Below, in pieces: positions 32,596-42,585 of a DNA stretch of 64,000 bases; position 1 is the stretch's first letter, and each line of letters opens with the position of its first letter. The translations under genes and the position numbers were made by a program. The notes under the pieces were generated by a model. It made no database searches. It was not told the DNA's origin and saw only the letters and a program-made list of their open reading frames with translations. The stretch covers positions 96,692,001-96,756,000 of the forward strand of contig CM074858.1 in NCBI GenBank assembly GCA_037501455.1, read 5' to 3'. The stretch comes from Lantana camara (taxonomy: Eukaryota > Streptophyta > Magnoliopsida > Lamiales > Verbenaceae).

Positions 32596-34125
32596 TGTAA
32601 CACCCGAGCGCAAGGTGTCACATCCCCCGCACCGAGACCCGGCCCGAATATGAAATGGACGATCCATACCCGAGCCAAATCACGGCGAACGGGGACAAAC
32701 ACACACTCTATGCTAGGCGGGACTAACCCTTGAACCATAAAATCAGAGTAATTACAAATACGGAAGCAATAACTATCCATTACATAAACTATGAGTAAAC
32801 AAAACCAGAAATAATCCATATACCTTATCAAATGTCGTCACGGCTCAACAAACAAGTACGCTCCAATAGCAACATTCATATACAATGATCACAAGTGCAA
32901 AATGCTAGTGTAAGACCAATAAACAAAAGGGCTAGAAATGAAAACAAGACCTAAGACTCGAAATCCCGCCTAGCTCCCCTGCACCTGCACAAAACAATTG
33001 AAAGCCAAACGGGGTTCAGTCCAAAAGGGACTGGTGGGTATAAAAGCAGGGCATAATAATATATGACTGTAATTAAACATTCACATGCAAGTTATAATCT
33101 CAAATGAGGTTTTTAAAGAATTTCCCAAGTGGGTGAATAGAAATCATCAAAAGGGATTATAACGATTCATTTACATTAGGTCAAGGTCATTAGTGGCCCG
33201 GCGAGTGGGCGTGCATTATCTTCAACCAACACCTCGTGTACTACATTAACATTCATTAACATTCATTCATTCATTCTTTCTTTCTTTTCATGCATATCAT
33301 TCTTTCGTGGGCATTCAATAACATTTACACCTTCTTCCTCCGGGTTGGTGGCGGGTTTGCAAGGCCCATCCACCCATTCATTGACCAAAAGGGGAACATG
33401 ACTCCCCAGATGGCACTCACCGTCCATTCCTCGCTAACTCTTAACGAGGTCCGGTTACGCCGTTCATTGGTGGGACTAGTGTGAGGGTTTCCCGTCAGCC
33501 CATGCCTCCTCGGTTCCCCACTCACACCAAGCCCCTGGGCCCCATTCATTTTGAACATTCATTCATTCTCGCCAAAACATTTGGTAGGTTCAAGAAACAA
33601 GGGCTTTACGTTTGCAATCATTTACTCGATAAAAGACTCAATATATATATCATATTACTTTGGCTTAAAACTTTTCACATAGGGAGATATATCGGGTCGT
33701 TTTATCTAAGTAGAAGAGAAATCCACCTTAAACGGCAACAAGGAGAACACACGAGCCTCACAGACCGGCCTCGTCTCCAACGGACTCAAAATCTGTGCAA
33801 GAGAGGTGAGGTGAGACTCAATATGACCAAATAAGACGCTCGGCAATGAAATGATTATGATATGAATGTATAAGAGATGCTATAATGTAATGGACACGTT
33901 CATGTGCACAAATAAAGTCTTAAGGACATATAAACGTTCAATTCATTCACTTTCATTCGAATTCATAATTTCAATCAAATTAATTCAAGAAATTCAAATA
34001 TAATCAAAGTACAAATTAAATCACATTTAAAATTAGAACATAAACATTTAAACATATTCAATCGCATTTACTATTAGAAATTACTCAAGAACAACGAGTA
34101 AATGATTGCAAACAGCGCGTTCGTT
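32596..34125 (-). repeat. Second, more diverged chromovirus-type LTR, right end lost
   Basis: Begins TGTAACACCC and shares dispersed blocks with the reverse of 46025-48419 (CCCCCGCAC, GGCGGGACTAACC, GGGTTTGCAAGGCCC, GGGAACATGACTCCC, CCCGTCAGCCCATGC). No terminal GGGCGTTACA was found before the Tat3 junction near 34131, so its end is deleted or too diverged to see. The open frames inside it are not genes. Confidence 0.65.
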
Positions 34126-37100
34126 TTATACCCTCGGAACTTGCAAAAGATGGAATTCCTTGAACTTGGCTATCTCCTCCTTGGCGCTCAATAGATACCG
34201 TGCCATGGTGGCTTCTCGAGCCTCATAACTACCATCGATTTGACTCGCGATCAACTGCGAATCAACGTATGCTGTGACACAAGCGGCCCCATTTTGGAGC
34301 GCAATCCTGAGCCCTTGGATGAGGGCCTCATATTCTGCTTCGTTGTTGGTGACTTGAAACGCCAGCTTGATTGCGTAGTCAACTTCTGCTCCTAGGGGAT
34401 CCCTGAGGGTCACCCCGGCACCCCCCCCTTGTGAGGTCGAGGAGCCATCCGTGTGCAAAAGCCATAAACCCTCGTCAGCCTGTGGCACAGTCTCCAAATT
34501 GAAACGTTCTACCAACAGATCGGCCACTGCCTGAGCCTTTATGGCTGTGCGAGGCTCGAAGGAGATATCAAACTGACTGAGTTCGATTGCCCATTTAATT
34601 AACCTTCCCGAAACATCTGGTTTGGATAGGACTTGCCTGAGTGGTTGATCTGTTAGCACTGTGATGGAGTGAGCCTGAAAATATGGCCTCAGCCTTCGGG
34701 ATGCGTTAACGAGCGCAAAGGCAAATTTCTCAATTTCCATATACCTTTTCTCTGCCCCCTGTAGAGTCTTGCTCAGGTAATATACTGGCATATGCTTACG
34801 CTCGCGGATTGCTACGAGGACAGCGCTCGTTGCTTCCAAAGAGACTGATAGATAGACAAACAAGTTCTCCCCCGGGATTGGCTTGGTTAACAAAGGCGCG
34901 CTCGACAGGTACTGTTTCATGTTCTGCAGGGCCTTTTCGCAATCCTCGTTCCAGGTAAAGTTCCGAGCGTTGCGCAAAATTTTAAAGAAGGGTAAATTCC
35001 GGTCTGCCGAGCGGGAAATGAACCTGTTTAGCGAAATGATCTTACCCACGAGTACCTGGACCTCTCTCAGATTGCGAGGGGAGGGTATATCCAGGATTGC
35101 TTTGATCTTCTCGGGGTTTGCCTCTATGCCCCGTTGACTGACCATGTATCCCAGAAACTTACCACCTCGAACGCCAAAAGTGCACTTTGAAGGGTTCAAC
35201 TTCATTCCGTAGCGACGAAGAATATCGAAAGTCTGCTTGAGATCCTCCAGATGGGAGTGTTGGCGCTCACTTTTGACTATCATGTCATCCACGTATACCT
35301 CCATAGATTTTCCAATTTCGTGCTCGAACATTCTATTGACAAGGCGTTGATAGGTTGCTCCCGCATTTTTGAGCCCGAAGGGCATGACTTTGAAACAGTA
35401 GACACCCAAGTGCACAATAAACGCAGTTTTGGGGCGATCCTCGGGCGCCATAAAGATTTGATAGTATCCCTGAAAGGCGTCCATCATACTCATGAGTTCA
35501 CACCCGGCTGTAGAATCTACCAACTGATCGATCCTCGGTAGGGGGTAATGGTCTTTGGGGCACGCTTTGTTGAGGTCAGTGAAGTCGTTGCACATACGCC
35601 ACTTATTAGCGCTCTTTGGAACGAGCACCACATTGCAAAGCCATTCCGGGTACAAAATCTCCTCGATGTACTGAGCATCAAGCAATTTATTAACCTCCTC
35701 TTCGATAACCCGTTTCCTAAAGCCATGAACGTCCCTCTTCTTCTGTTTGATGGGCTTGAAGGTTGGATCCACATTCAGTCTGTGGACAATGACGCTCGGA
35801 TCTATCCCTGTGAGATCAGAAGCTTTCCACGCAAAAACGTCTAGATTCTCCCTTAGGAAGTCGATCATCAAAACTTGCGAGGGCCCATCCAGGCTCGAGC
35901 CAATCTGGGTTGTTTTATCCGGATTCCCAGGCTCCAATTCGACGGTCAAAAACTCCTCGGTGGGCTCAATCCGAACCTCCGGCCTCGGTGCTTCTAACGC
36001 TCGTTTCTTCCCAGTGAGCGTATTCTTGGGCTCATCTCCCTCGTTTTCTGAGGAAGAACCCTCGACGGCCCCCGGTGGCCCATTCTCCGAGCACTGAACG
36101 TCTCCAGGGGTCCTCTTTTTATTCTTCTTCCGGTACAGCTTGGCTCTTTTGCGCTCAGGGCCATCTTCGTTTAACTCTGGGAAATCAACGGATTTCTTAG
36201 TAGACCCAGGTTGAATGGAATGTTTGGGCTTGTGGCTTCGAAGCGAAAGTATGTAGCATTCCCAAGCTTCTTTGACGTTACATAGAATTTCTCCAGTACC
36301 CTCGGGGGTTGGGAACTTGACCTTTTGATGATAGGTGGAAATTACAGCCTTGAAATCCACGAGGGCTGGGCGCCCAATGATGATGTTATAAGGAAGATCC
36401 ACCTCGACGATGGTGTAGAGAACGCTCAAAGTTTTTCGCTGTGGGGCGCGACCAAAAGAGGTGGCCAAGCGAATTTGTCCGCGAGGGACGATCTCGGAAC
36501 CTCCAAACCCTACGAGGGCAGTTCTGAGAGGTTCGAGGGGGATGTTTGTTATATTCATTTGTTGAAACGTTGAGTACGGGAGAACGTTCACAGAGCTTCC
36601 ACTATCAAATAAAACCCTCTTTACAGTGTGGTTATGAACGTCTAAACTAACTACCATGGGACAGTCAGAGGTTTTTCCTATCCCATGGGGTGTTACAATG
36701 TGTTCAAGATCTTTCTCGGTAAATCCTATAACATCATCCTCCTTTGAGCGCGATGAGCTGTCCACGGAAAGTACTGAGCGAGGGAGTGTCGGTCTTTGGT
36801 TATAGCTCCGTACATGGCGGCGACGGGAAGCATTGGAGTCGCCCCCCGAGGGGCCTCCCGCAATCATGTGAATGACTGCAAAGGGCTGATTCTCCATGTC
36901 TACCCCTTTCCCTTTGTTGCGCTCGCTGGTTTCAGGGCGCTGGTGACGAGGACTACGAGAACGTGAGCGGCTTCTTCTTCTTTCGAGCGCCCGTCCCGCG
37001 CAATGTTCGTCGTACCCTTCCAGTACTTTTACAAACTCTTTGAGGTGCCCCCCAGCAATTAGCCGCTGAATCTCCTTCTCCAGGTGACGGCATTCGTTAG

Positions 37101-38877
37101 TGTCATGCCCCTTCTGCTTATGGAAAGCACAATACTTCCCCGAGCGCTTTTGAGCCTCGGTCTCTCTTAGCTTGGGCGGCCTTTTGAACAACTTCTGGTC
37201 CGCCAGGGAATAAACTTCGGCAATTGGGCGATTGAGGGGGACACGCTCGAGCCTCCGCTGGGGAGAGGAATGACGACGAGCGGGTATTGGGCTGCGGCGG
37301 TGACTTCGGTGGGGCTCCACTTTGTCCTCGTGGTTTCTGGTGGGGCGAGGGGCATTTGCCATCTTCTGCTCCCTCGCTATATACATATCTTCGAGGGTAA
37401 AGAAAGAATCTGCAATCTCTCTAATCTCCATCAACGAACGTGGCTTCTTCTTGGCCACTTCCTCCACAAATTCTTTGCTGACGTAATGCTTCATGTTGAT
37501 GGCACCGAACAGCACGTGCCTCAAAAAGTCCATCGAGGGCTTTTCTACTAGCAAAATCTCTTTGTTAAACCTCCCCATGAAGGATCGGAGGGTCTCGTTC
37601 GGCCCTTGGACCAGGCTATAAAGAGTGGTCGCGGCCGGGGCCGGTGCTTTCAGCGAATTGAAGTGGCTGACAAAAGCATCCGTCAAGTCATAATACCCTC
37701 GGATTGAGCGCGGGGGGAGCTTTTTGTACCACTCTTGGGCCATTCCAGTGAGGGAAGTGACAAACACCTTGGCCCAGTAGTTGTCCGGATGGTCATATAG
37801 GTGCATTAGGTGCACGAAATGGTCCAGATGCTCGGCTGGATCCGTAGTTCCATCATACCTGTTGATTGACGAGGGAATTTTACCCTTCCCTGCACGGGTC
37901 ATCAGAACTTCCTCGACGAGGGGGGAATCGCCCGCCATGATCCTGTAATCTCGCTCGTCGGGATCTTCATAGCTAGCCTCTCTTCTTCGGTGGGAAATGG
38001 GGCTGCGTGGTCGCCGAGCGTCCCTGGCCTTGGACCTCTCGTCCCCCTCACGGGAGGCGTGAGACCGTGCTCGAGAGAGCTGCTCTACCACGTTTTGGAG
38101 CCCTCGAATTTGGTCTTGTACAGCTGCTAGTTGAGGGTCACCGCCATTTCTGCGGTTTGCCCTCCTTGTGGCCCTTGATTGGACCTCTTCATTATCTACG
38201 GCCGCCTCATTTCGAGGGGCCCTCTCATCTCCCACAACTGGCCGTTCTTGCTGGACCCTCGGTGGGGCTTCATTCTCTTGATTGGGTGGTTGGGGAAGCT
38301 GCTGTGCCCTTAGCGCATTTTGGGCCATCGTTAAAGGATGCGCCGGGAGCCCGCCAAGTGGTGGGGCCAGGCGAGCGCCAGCCTGCGAGGGGAAGTACGC
38401 GGCCATGAAATGCTCCAAGGCATTCTGAACAGCCTGGCTCTCGCACTGTGCATACAACGCCTGGAGTTGCTGGGCTGTAACTTGGGGCATCTCCACCCCT
38501 TGTATCTCCCTAGGTAACGACGTGGGGAGATTCAGAGTCCCCACCTGGTAAGGCGGGATCGCCGGCATCACCCCGGGCATCAATCCTGGCTGCATGAACG
38601 GGTATCCTGGAGGTGGCATGGCCATGGGATACATCCCGGAGTATGGATAGGAAGCATGGGCGGTGTGAGCTGCAGGCGGGACGACGGTGCTAGGTCCTCC
38701 CGTGGCATTCCCGCCTAGCGGGAGAGTTGTCCCCGCCGGCCCTGTGTTCTCTTCCCCGTTCCCGGCCGCTGGGAGGTTTGCTTCTCCGGCGGGAATGTTA
38801 CTTTCTGCGTTCTCCTCGTTAGCGGGGGGAAGAGCGCCTTTCTCTCCAACTCTTCCAGATCTCGTTGCAATTACCAT
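34126..38877 (-). CDS. Tat3 gag-pol, open but truncated inside the second RNase H
   Basis: An uninterrupted 1583-codon frame from ATG 38877 (MVIATRSG): Gag with the retrotrans_gag core, the CAFHKQKGHDTNEC knuckle, protease (DSGSSVNVLPY), RT with YVDD near 35285, RNase H, and the archaeal-type second RNase H (HTDGSSTSQG) up to LLQVPR near 34132. There the element stops abruptly; VAL-stop is contributed by foreign DNA. Integrase, the 3' region and the 3' LTR on this side are missing. Its sequence is close to Tat2, less so to Tat1. The open frame suggests a recent loss of the 3' part. It could make Gag and RT, not integrase. Confidence 0.92.
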   Translation of the reverse strand: MVIATRSGRVGEKGALPPANEENAESNIPAGEANLPAAGNGEENTGPAGTTLPLGGNATGGPSTVVPPAAHTAHASYPYSGMYPMAMPPPGYPFMQPGLMPGVMPAIPPYQVGTLNLPTSLPREIQGVEMPQVTAQQLQALYAQCESQAVQNALEHFMAAYFPSQAGARLAPPLGGLPAHPLTMAQNALRAQQLPQPPNQENEAPPRVQQERPVVGDERAPRNEAAVDNEEVQSRATRRANRRNGGDPQLAAVQDQIRGLQNVVEQLSRARSHASREGDERSKARDARRPRSPISHRRREASYEDPDERDYRIMAGDSPLVEEVLMTRAGKGKIPSSINRYDGTTDPAEHLDHFVHLMHLYDHPDNYWAKVFVTSLTGMAQEWYKKLPPRSIRGYYDLTDAFVSHFNSLKAPAPAATTLYSLVQGPNETLRSFMGRFNKEILLVEKPSMDFLRHVLFGAINMKHYVSKEFVEEVAKKKPRSLMEIREIADSFFTLEDMYIAREQKMANAPRPTRNHEDKVEPHRSHRRSPIPARRHSSPQRRLERVPLNRPIAEVYSLADQKLFKRPPKLRETEAQKRSGKYCAFHKQKGHDTNECRHLEKEIQRLIAGGHLKEFVKVLEGYDEHCAGRALERRRSRSRSRSPRHQRPETSERNKGKGVDMENQPFAVIHMIAGGPSGGDSNASRRRHVRSYNQRPTLPRSVLSVDSSSRSKEDDVIGFTEKDLEHIVTPHGIGKTSDCPMVVSLDVHNHTVKRVLFDSGSSVNVLPYSTFQQMNITNIPLEPLRTALVGFGGSEIVPRGQIRLATSFGRAPQRKTLSVLYTIVEVDLPYNIIIGRPALVDFKAVISTYHQKVKFPTPEGTGEILCNVKEAWECYILSLRSHKPKHSIQPGSTKKSVDFPELNEDGPERKRAKLYRKKNKKRTPGDVQCSENGPPGAVEGSSSENEGDEPKNTLTGKKRALEAPRPEVRIEPTEEFLTVELEPGNPDKTTQIGSSLDGPSQVLMIDFLRENLDVFAWKASDLTGIDPSVIVHRLNVDPTFKPIKQKKRDVHGFRKRVIEEEVNKLLDAQYIEEILYPEWLCNVVLVPKSANKWRMCNDFTDLNKACPKDHYPLPRIDQLVDSTAGCELMSMMDAFQGYYQIFMAPEDRPKTAFIVHLGVYCFKVMPFGLKNAGATYQRLVNRMFEHEIGKSMEVYVDDMIVKSERQHSHLEDLKQTFDILRRYGMKLNPSKCTFGVRGGKFLGYMVSQRGIEANPEKIKAILDIPSPRNLREVQVLVGKIISLNRFISRSADRNLPFFKILRNARNFTWNEDCEKALQNMKQYLSSAPLLTKPIPGENLFVYLSVSLEATSAVLVAIRERKHMPVYYLSKTLQGAEKRYMEIEKFAFALVNASRRLRPYFQAHSITVLTDQPLRQVLSKPDVSGRLIKWAIELSQFDISFEPRTAIKAQAVADLLVERFNLETVPQADEGLWLLHTDGSSTSQGGGAGVTLRDPLGAEVDYAIKLAFQVTNNEAEYEALIQGLRIALQNGAACVTAYVDSQLIASQIDGSYEAREATMARYLLSAKEEIAKFKEFHLLQVPRV

Positions 38878-38953
38878 GATTCAAGATTTGGGTGTTACTT
38901 TTCAACTAGCTTTCAGAGGAAGAAACTGGCAATACCAAAGATGGTGGTGATGG

Positions 38954-38972
38954 TTTCCCACAGACGGCGCCA
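38954..38972 (-). other. Primer binding site of Tat3
   Basis: Minus strand TGGCGCCGTCTGTGGGAAA, four bases after the LTR at 38977, identical to that of Tat1 over 18 bases. Confidence 0.8.
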
Positions 38973-38976
38973 AAAA

Positions 38977-39816
38977 TGATGGTGCAGGAATCTGAGTTTC
39001 CTAATGCAACAACACTTTAGAATTTGTATGAAAAGGGAAAAACCATCACAGGCGAAGGAGCCTCAGGATCTGGGTTTCCTTTTGAGCGTGGGTTCTTCCA
39101 GCTAGGATAACACCAAGAGTGCAAGCTACCAAGGTAGTGTTACTGTGGCGAGTGAAAAGCTTGAGGAGTTCAGTGGAAAATGCCCAGAACGATGTGTATG
39201 GTTTTTATGCAGATGATCACTTGGGGGAGAATGCATGGCTTCTCTCCTATTTATATGTTAGGGATGGGGGTAGATGGGTAAATTGAATATGTGGTCCCAA
39301 ACCTGTGTTGCCCTAACACGCGTCAGCTTTTGGTGGAGTGAGAATGACATCCCTGAAAAGGGAGACGGCGTGTCAGGTGTGCGGTGCACAGTACTTTTGT
39401 GTCAGAGGTTGTTGACGAGGGTTACGCGGGGGGATGGGCCTAAGATTCTTTCTGCCGAGGTTCGGATCCAACGAAACGGGGCATGGATATGCCTGAGCGT
39501 TGGTGACGCTCGAAGAATGCATGGATGGCCTCCTCGCGATATATGACCCTTGAGCGTCGGAATCCCGAGCGTATTAGTGGGCCCCCATGTGGGTGCTTCC
39601 CTGAGTAGGATAATCCTGAGGGCCGCGATACGAGCGTCAAACCGTTGGTTGTGGCCCTTGGCTCAAGTGGTCATCCGCTGACTGACGGATTAAATTAGCT
39701 GGCAATTGAGCGGCTGGAAGGCCCATGAGCCCACCATGGCGAGCGTCAGGGCTTTAATCAGCGGCGTGCTGCCACGTGGACGGCTCTGATTCGAGGATGA
39801 TTTTTAGGCCTCATCA
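38977..39816 (-). repeat. Tat3 LTR, left arm (840 bp)
   Basis: TG at 38977 and CA at 39816. It is flanked on one side by the PBS and gag and on the other by a polypurine tract (39817-39831) in the same orientation. A normal integrated LTR touches host DNA on one side; this one has element sequence on both, as in a one-LTR circle or a tandem copy. Many GAGCGT/ACGCTC words occur. Confidence 0.93.
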
Positions 39817-40148
39817 TTTTGCCCCCCAAATTCTGTAGTATCGCTTCGAGCGTACTGTAGAATTTATAAGGGAAGAATCCTGAATTTCGAATATCCGAGG
39901 AATGGGCCATTACCCTCGAGGAGACTGCTGGCCTTCTGTAACGGACACAAACTGACGTCGCATTAAATGCTGTCAAGTCCGCATTAAACGGACAGCATTT
40001 AATGCGACGTCAGTTTGTGTCCGTTACAGAAGGCCAGCAGTCTCCTCGAGGGTAATGGCCCATTCCTCGGATATTCGAAATTCAGGATTCTTCCCTTATA
40101 AATTCTACAGTACGCTCGAAGCGATACTACAGAATTTGGGGGGCAAAA

Positions 40149-40988
40149 TGATGAGGCCTAAAAATCATCCTCGAATCAGAGCCGTCCACGTGGCAGCACG
40201 CCGCTGATTAAAGCCCTGACGCTCGCCATGGTGGGCTCATGGGCCTTCCAGCCGCTCAATTGCCAGCTAATTTAATCCGTCAGTCAGCGGATGACCACTT
40301 GAGCCAAGGGCCACAACCAACGGTTTGACGCTCGTATCGCGGCCCTCAGGATTATCCTACTCAGGGAAGCACCCACATGGGGGCCCACTAATACGCTCGG
40401 GATTCCGACGCTCAAGGGTCATATATCGCGAGGAGGCCATCCATGCATTCTTCGAGCGTCACCAACGCTCAGGCATATCCATGCCCCGTTTCGTTGGATC
40501 CGAACCTCGGCAGAAAGAATCTTAGGCCCATCCCCCCGCGTAACCCTCGTCAACAACCTCTGACACAAAAGTACTGTGCACCGCGCACCTGACACGCCGT
40601 CTCCCTTTTCAGGGATGTCATTCTCACTCCACCAAAAGCTGACGCGTGTTAGGGCAACACAGGTTTGGGACCACATATTCAATTTACCCATCTACCCCCA
40701 TCCCTAACATATAAATAGGAGAGAAGCCATGCATTCTCCCCCAAGTGATCATCTGCATAAAAACCATACACATCGTTCTGGGCATTTTCCACTGAACTCC
40801 TCAAGCTTTTCACTCGCCACAGTAACACTACCTTGGTAGCTTGCACTCTTGGTGTTATCCTAGCTGGAAGAACCCACGCTCAAAAGGAAACCCAGATCCT
40901 GAGGCTCCTTCGCCTGTGATGGTTTTTCCCTTTTCATACAAATTCTAAAGTGTTGTTGCATTAGGAAACTCAGATTCCTGCACCATCA
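40149..40988 (+). repeat. Tat3-type LTR, right arm (840 bp, inverted)
   Basis: Mirror copy of 38977-39816, preceded by its polypurine tract (40134-40148) in plus orientation and followed by host DNA starting TATGA. It behaves as a genuine 3' LTR end. Confidence 0.93.
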
Positions 40989-40993
40989 TATGA

Positions 40994-41222
40994 TACGATT
41001 GTTCTTATTTTAAGTCCCTTTTTTAAAAATAAAAATAAAATAAACACATTTAATCCCACTTATGATTTTGAGCAATTTTGAAAATTCAGCTGAGATTCAA
41101 GAATAATTTCCATTCAAAAATTGACTAAAGGATCAAAATTGCAAAAAATCATAATAAGTGGAACTAAAGGTACTTATTTTAAAAAAAAAAAAAAACTGGG
41201 ACTTAAAATGAGAGCGATCATA
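40994..41222. mobile_element. MITE (229 bp) with 25-bp inverted ends and 8-bp duplication
   Basis: Ends TACGATTGTTCT... and ...CGATCATA are inverted repeats with 21 of 25 positions matching, including TTTTAAGTCCC. TCATATGA flanks both sides (40986-40993 and 41223-41230). An 8-bp duplication suggests the hAT superfamily. No coding capacity. Confidence 0.8.
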
Positions 41223-41230
41223 TCATATGA

Positions 41231-41735
41231 GATCAAAAGTGTAATTTGCTCGTTAGAGACTTAATGAAATTGTGAAACTCTCACGCAATTTCCATCGAAA
41301 ATTTAATGGAAGGACTTGCAAAACAAAAAAAGTGGGCCTAAGAATGTCAATTTTTTAAAAAAATATAATAAACTTAAATTGAACGAATCTATTTTGTGGG
41401 ATCAAAAATATAATTGCTCTTTAATTAAAGATTTCGTGTTCGAATCTTTTAATACCGGATTATTATAAATAGAAAGAGTTTTATACCTTAATAATCTGAC
41501 TCGACTTGAATCACAATCAAGAAACTAAAAACAATGACAAAATCTCTCTATAAAGTAATGAAAATAGAATATTTTATAAAGTATTTCATATTTTCATGAC
41601 AATGTACTTTAAATCAACTTCAAATTAAAATTTAACTCAAAATATTTTTAATTTCATAAAACTGAGTAAGTAAAAATGCAATATTCAAAATTAAAATAAT
41701 ATCATACTATAACAAAAACATAATAAAAAAAAGAA
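41231..41735. other. AT-rich intergenic DNA
   Basis: No gene or bounded repeat recognised. Confidence 0.6.
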
Positions 41736-41736
41736 A

Positions 41737-42456
41737 AATTTACATCTGACTATCCTCTATTTAGGCATAATTACAATGCAGAACCTTTTGTTTCGTTTTT
41801 TACATATTAGTCTCTAACCTTTACATTCTGTTTGAGATCCCTCTATTCCATTAGGGTTCCGTTAGGTTTGACCACTGTACTTCCCATAATACCCTTTGTA
41901 TTATTTTATTATTTATGAAATTACTAAAATACCCTCAGGGACTATTTTGTTATATAAAATATATATAGGGCTCGTTTTGTAAGAAGATATAACAATGAGG
42001 GATTTATTCATAAAAATGTTGCATATTTTACATTATAGTCGTTTATAACCGTTAGGCATATTAATTTCACTTCTCCTTGTTATCATTTGTGTTGGTGGCA
42101 TGCCAAAATCAATAAAACTACATATAAAATGAAACCTAAAGGCTATAAACGACTATAATGTAAAATATGTAATATTTTTACAAATAAATACGTCATTGTT
42201 ATATCTTCTTACAAAACGATCCCTATATATATTGTATATTACAAAATATCCCTGAAGGTAGTTTAGTCATTTTATAAATAATAAAATAATACAAAGGCTA
42301 TTATGAGAAGTACAGTGGTCAAACTTAACGGAACCCTAACGGAATAGAGGGACCTCAAACGGAATGTAAAGGTTAGGGACTAATATGTAAAAAAACCGAA
42401 ATAAGAGGTCCTGCTTTGTAATTATGTCTAAATAGAGGGTAGTCAGATGTAAATTT
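41737..42456. mobile_element. Foldback/MITE element with inverted arms of about 320 bp
   Basis: AAATTTACATCTGACTA at the left end is mirrored by TAGTCAGATGTAAATTT at the right. Pairing continues inward through CTCTATTTAG, ACCTTTACATTC, GGGTTCCGTTA, ACCACTGTACTT and TTATTATTTAT to a short non-paired centre near 42056-42140. Arms as long as this suggest a Mutator-like or foldback MITE. The target duplication is unclear because both flanks are A runs. Confidence 0.75.
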
Positions 42457-42552
42457 ATCTAAAAAAAATATTAAATCAACTTAAAATTATTTTATAGATT
42501 CTAAAACCTAAATGAATTCCGGTCAACATTTTCCATAAATTTACTACACATC

Positions 42553-42563
42553 AAAAAGAATCT
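42553..42563. repeat. Left target-site duplication of the LINE (AAAAAGAATCT)
   Basis: The same 11 bases follow the poly(A) tail at 51036-51046. The A-rich 5' part fits LINE endonuclease preference. Confidence 0.7.
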
Positions 42564-42585
42564 AAAATTTGCTTAATTTTGGCCA

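Larger units (their letters stand above)
38977..40988. repeat. Nearly perfect 2012-bp palindrome built from two Tat3 ends
   Basis: Arms 38977-39974 and 39991-40988 (998 bp each) are reverse complements with one difference seen (T at 39380 against G at 40585, a CpG site). The 16-nt centre is 39975-39990. Each arm holds an LTR, a polypurine tract and 158 bp of internal sequence. The outer borders coincide exactly with LTR edges. Confidence 0.95.

Noticed and set aside
33290..33834. Plus-strand open frames of 64 and 117 codons
   Set aside because: They lie in a diverged chromovirus-type LTR and resemble no protein.
39274..40691. Identical 66- and 90-codon open frames on both strands
   Set aside because: They are mirror images produced by the palindrome, within LTR sequence and without a domain.
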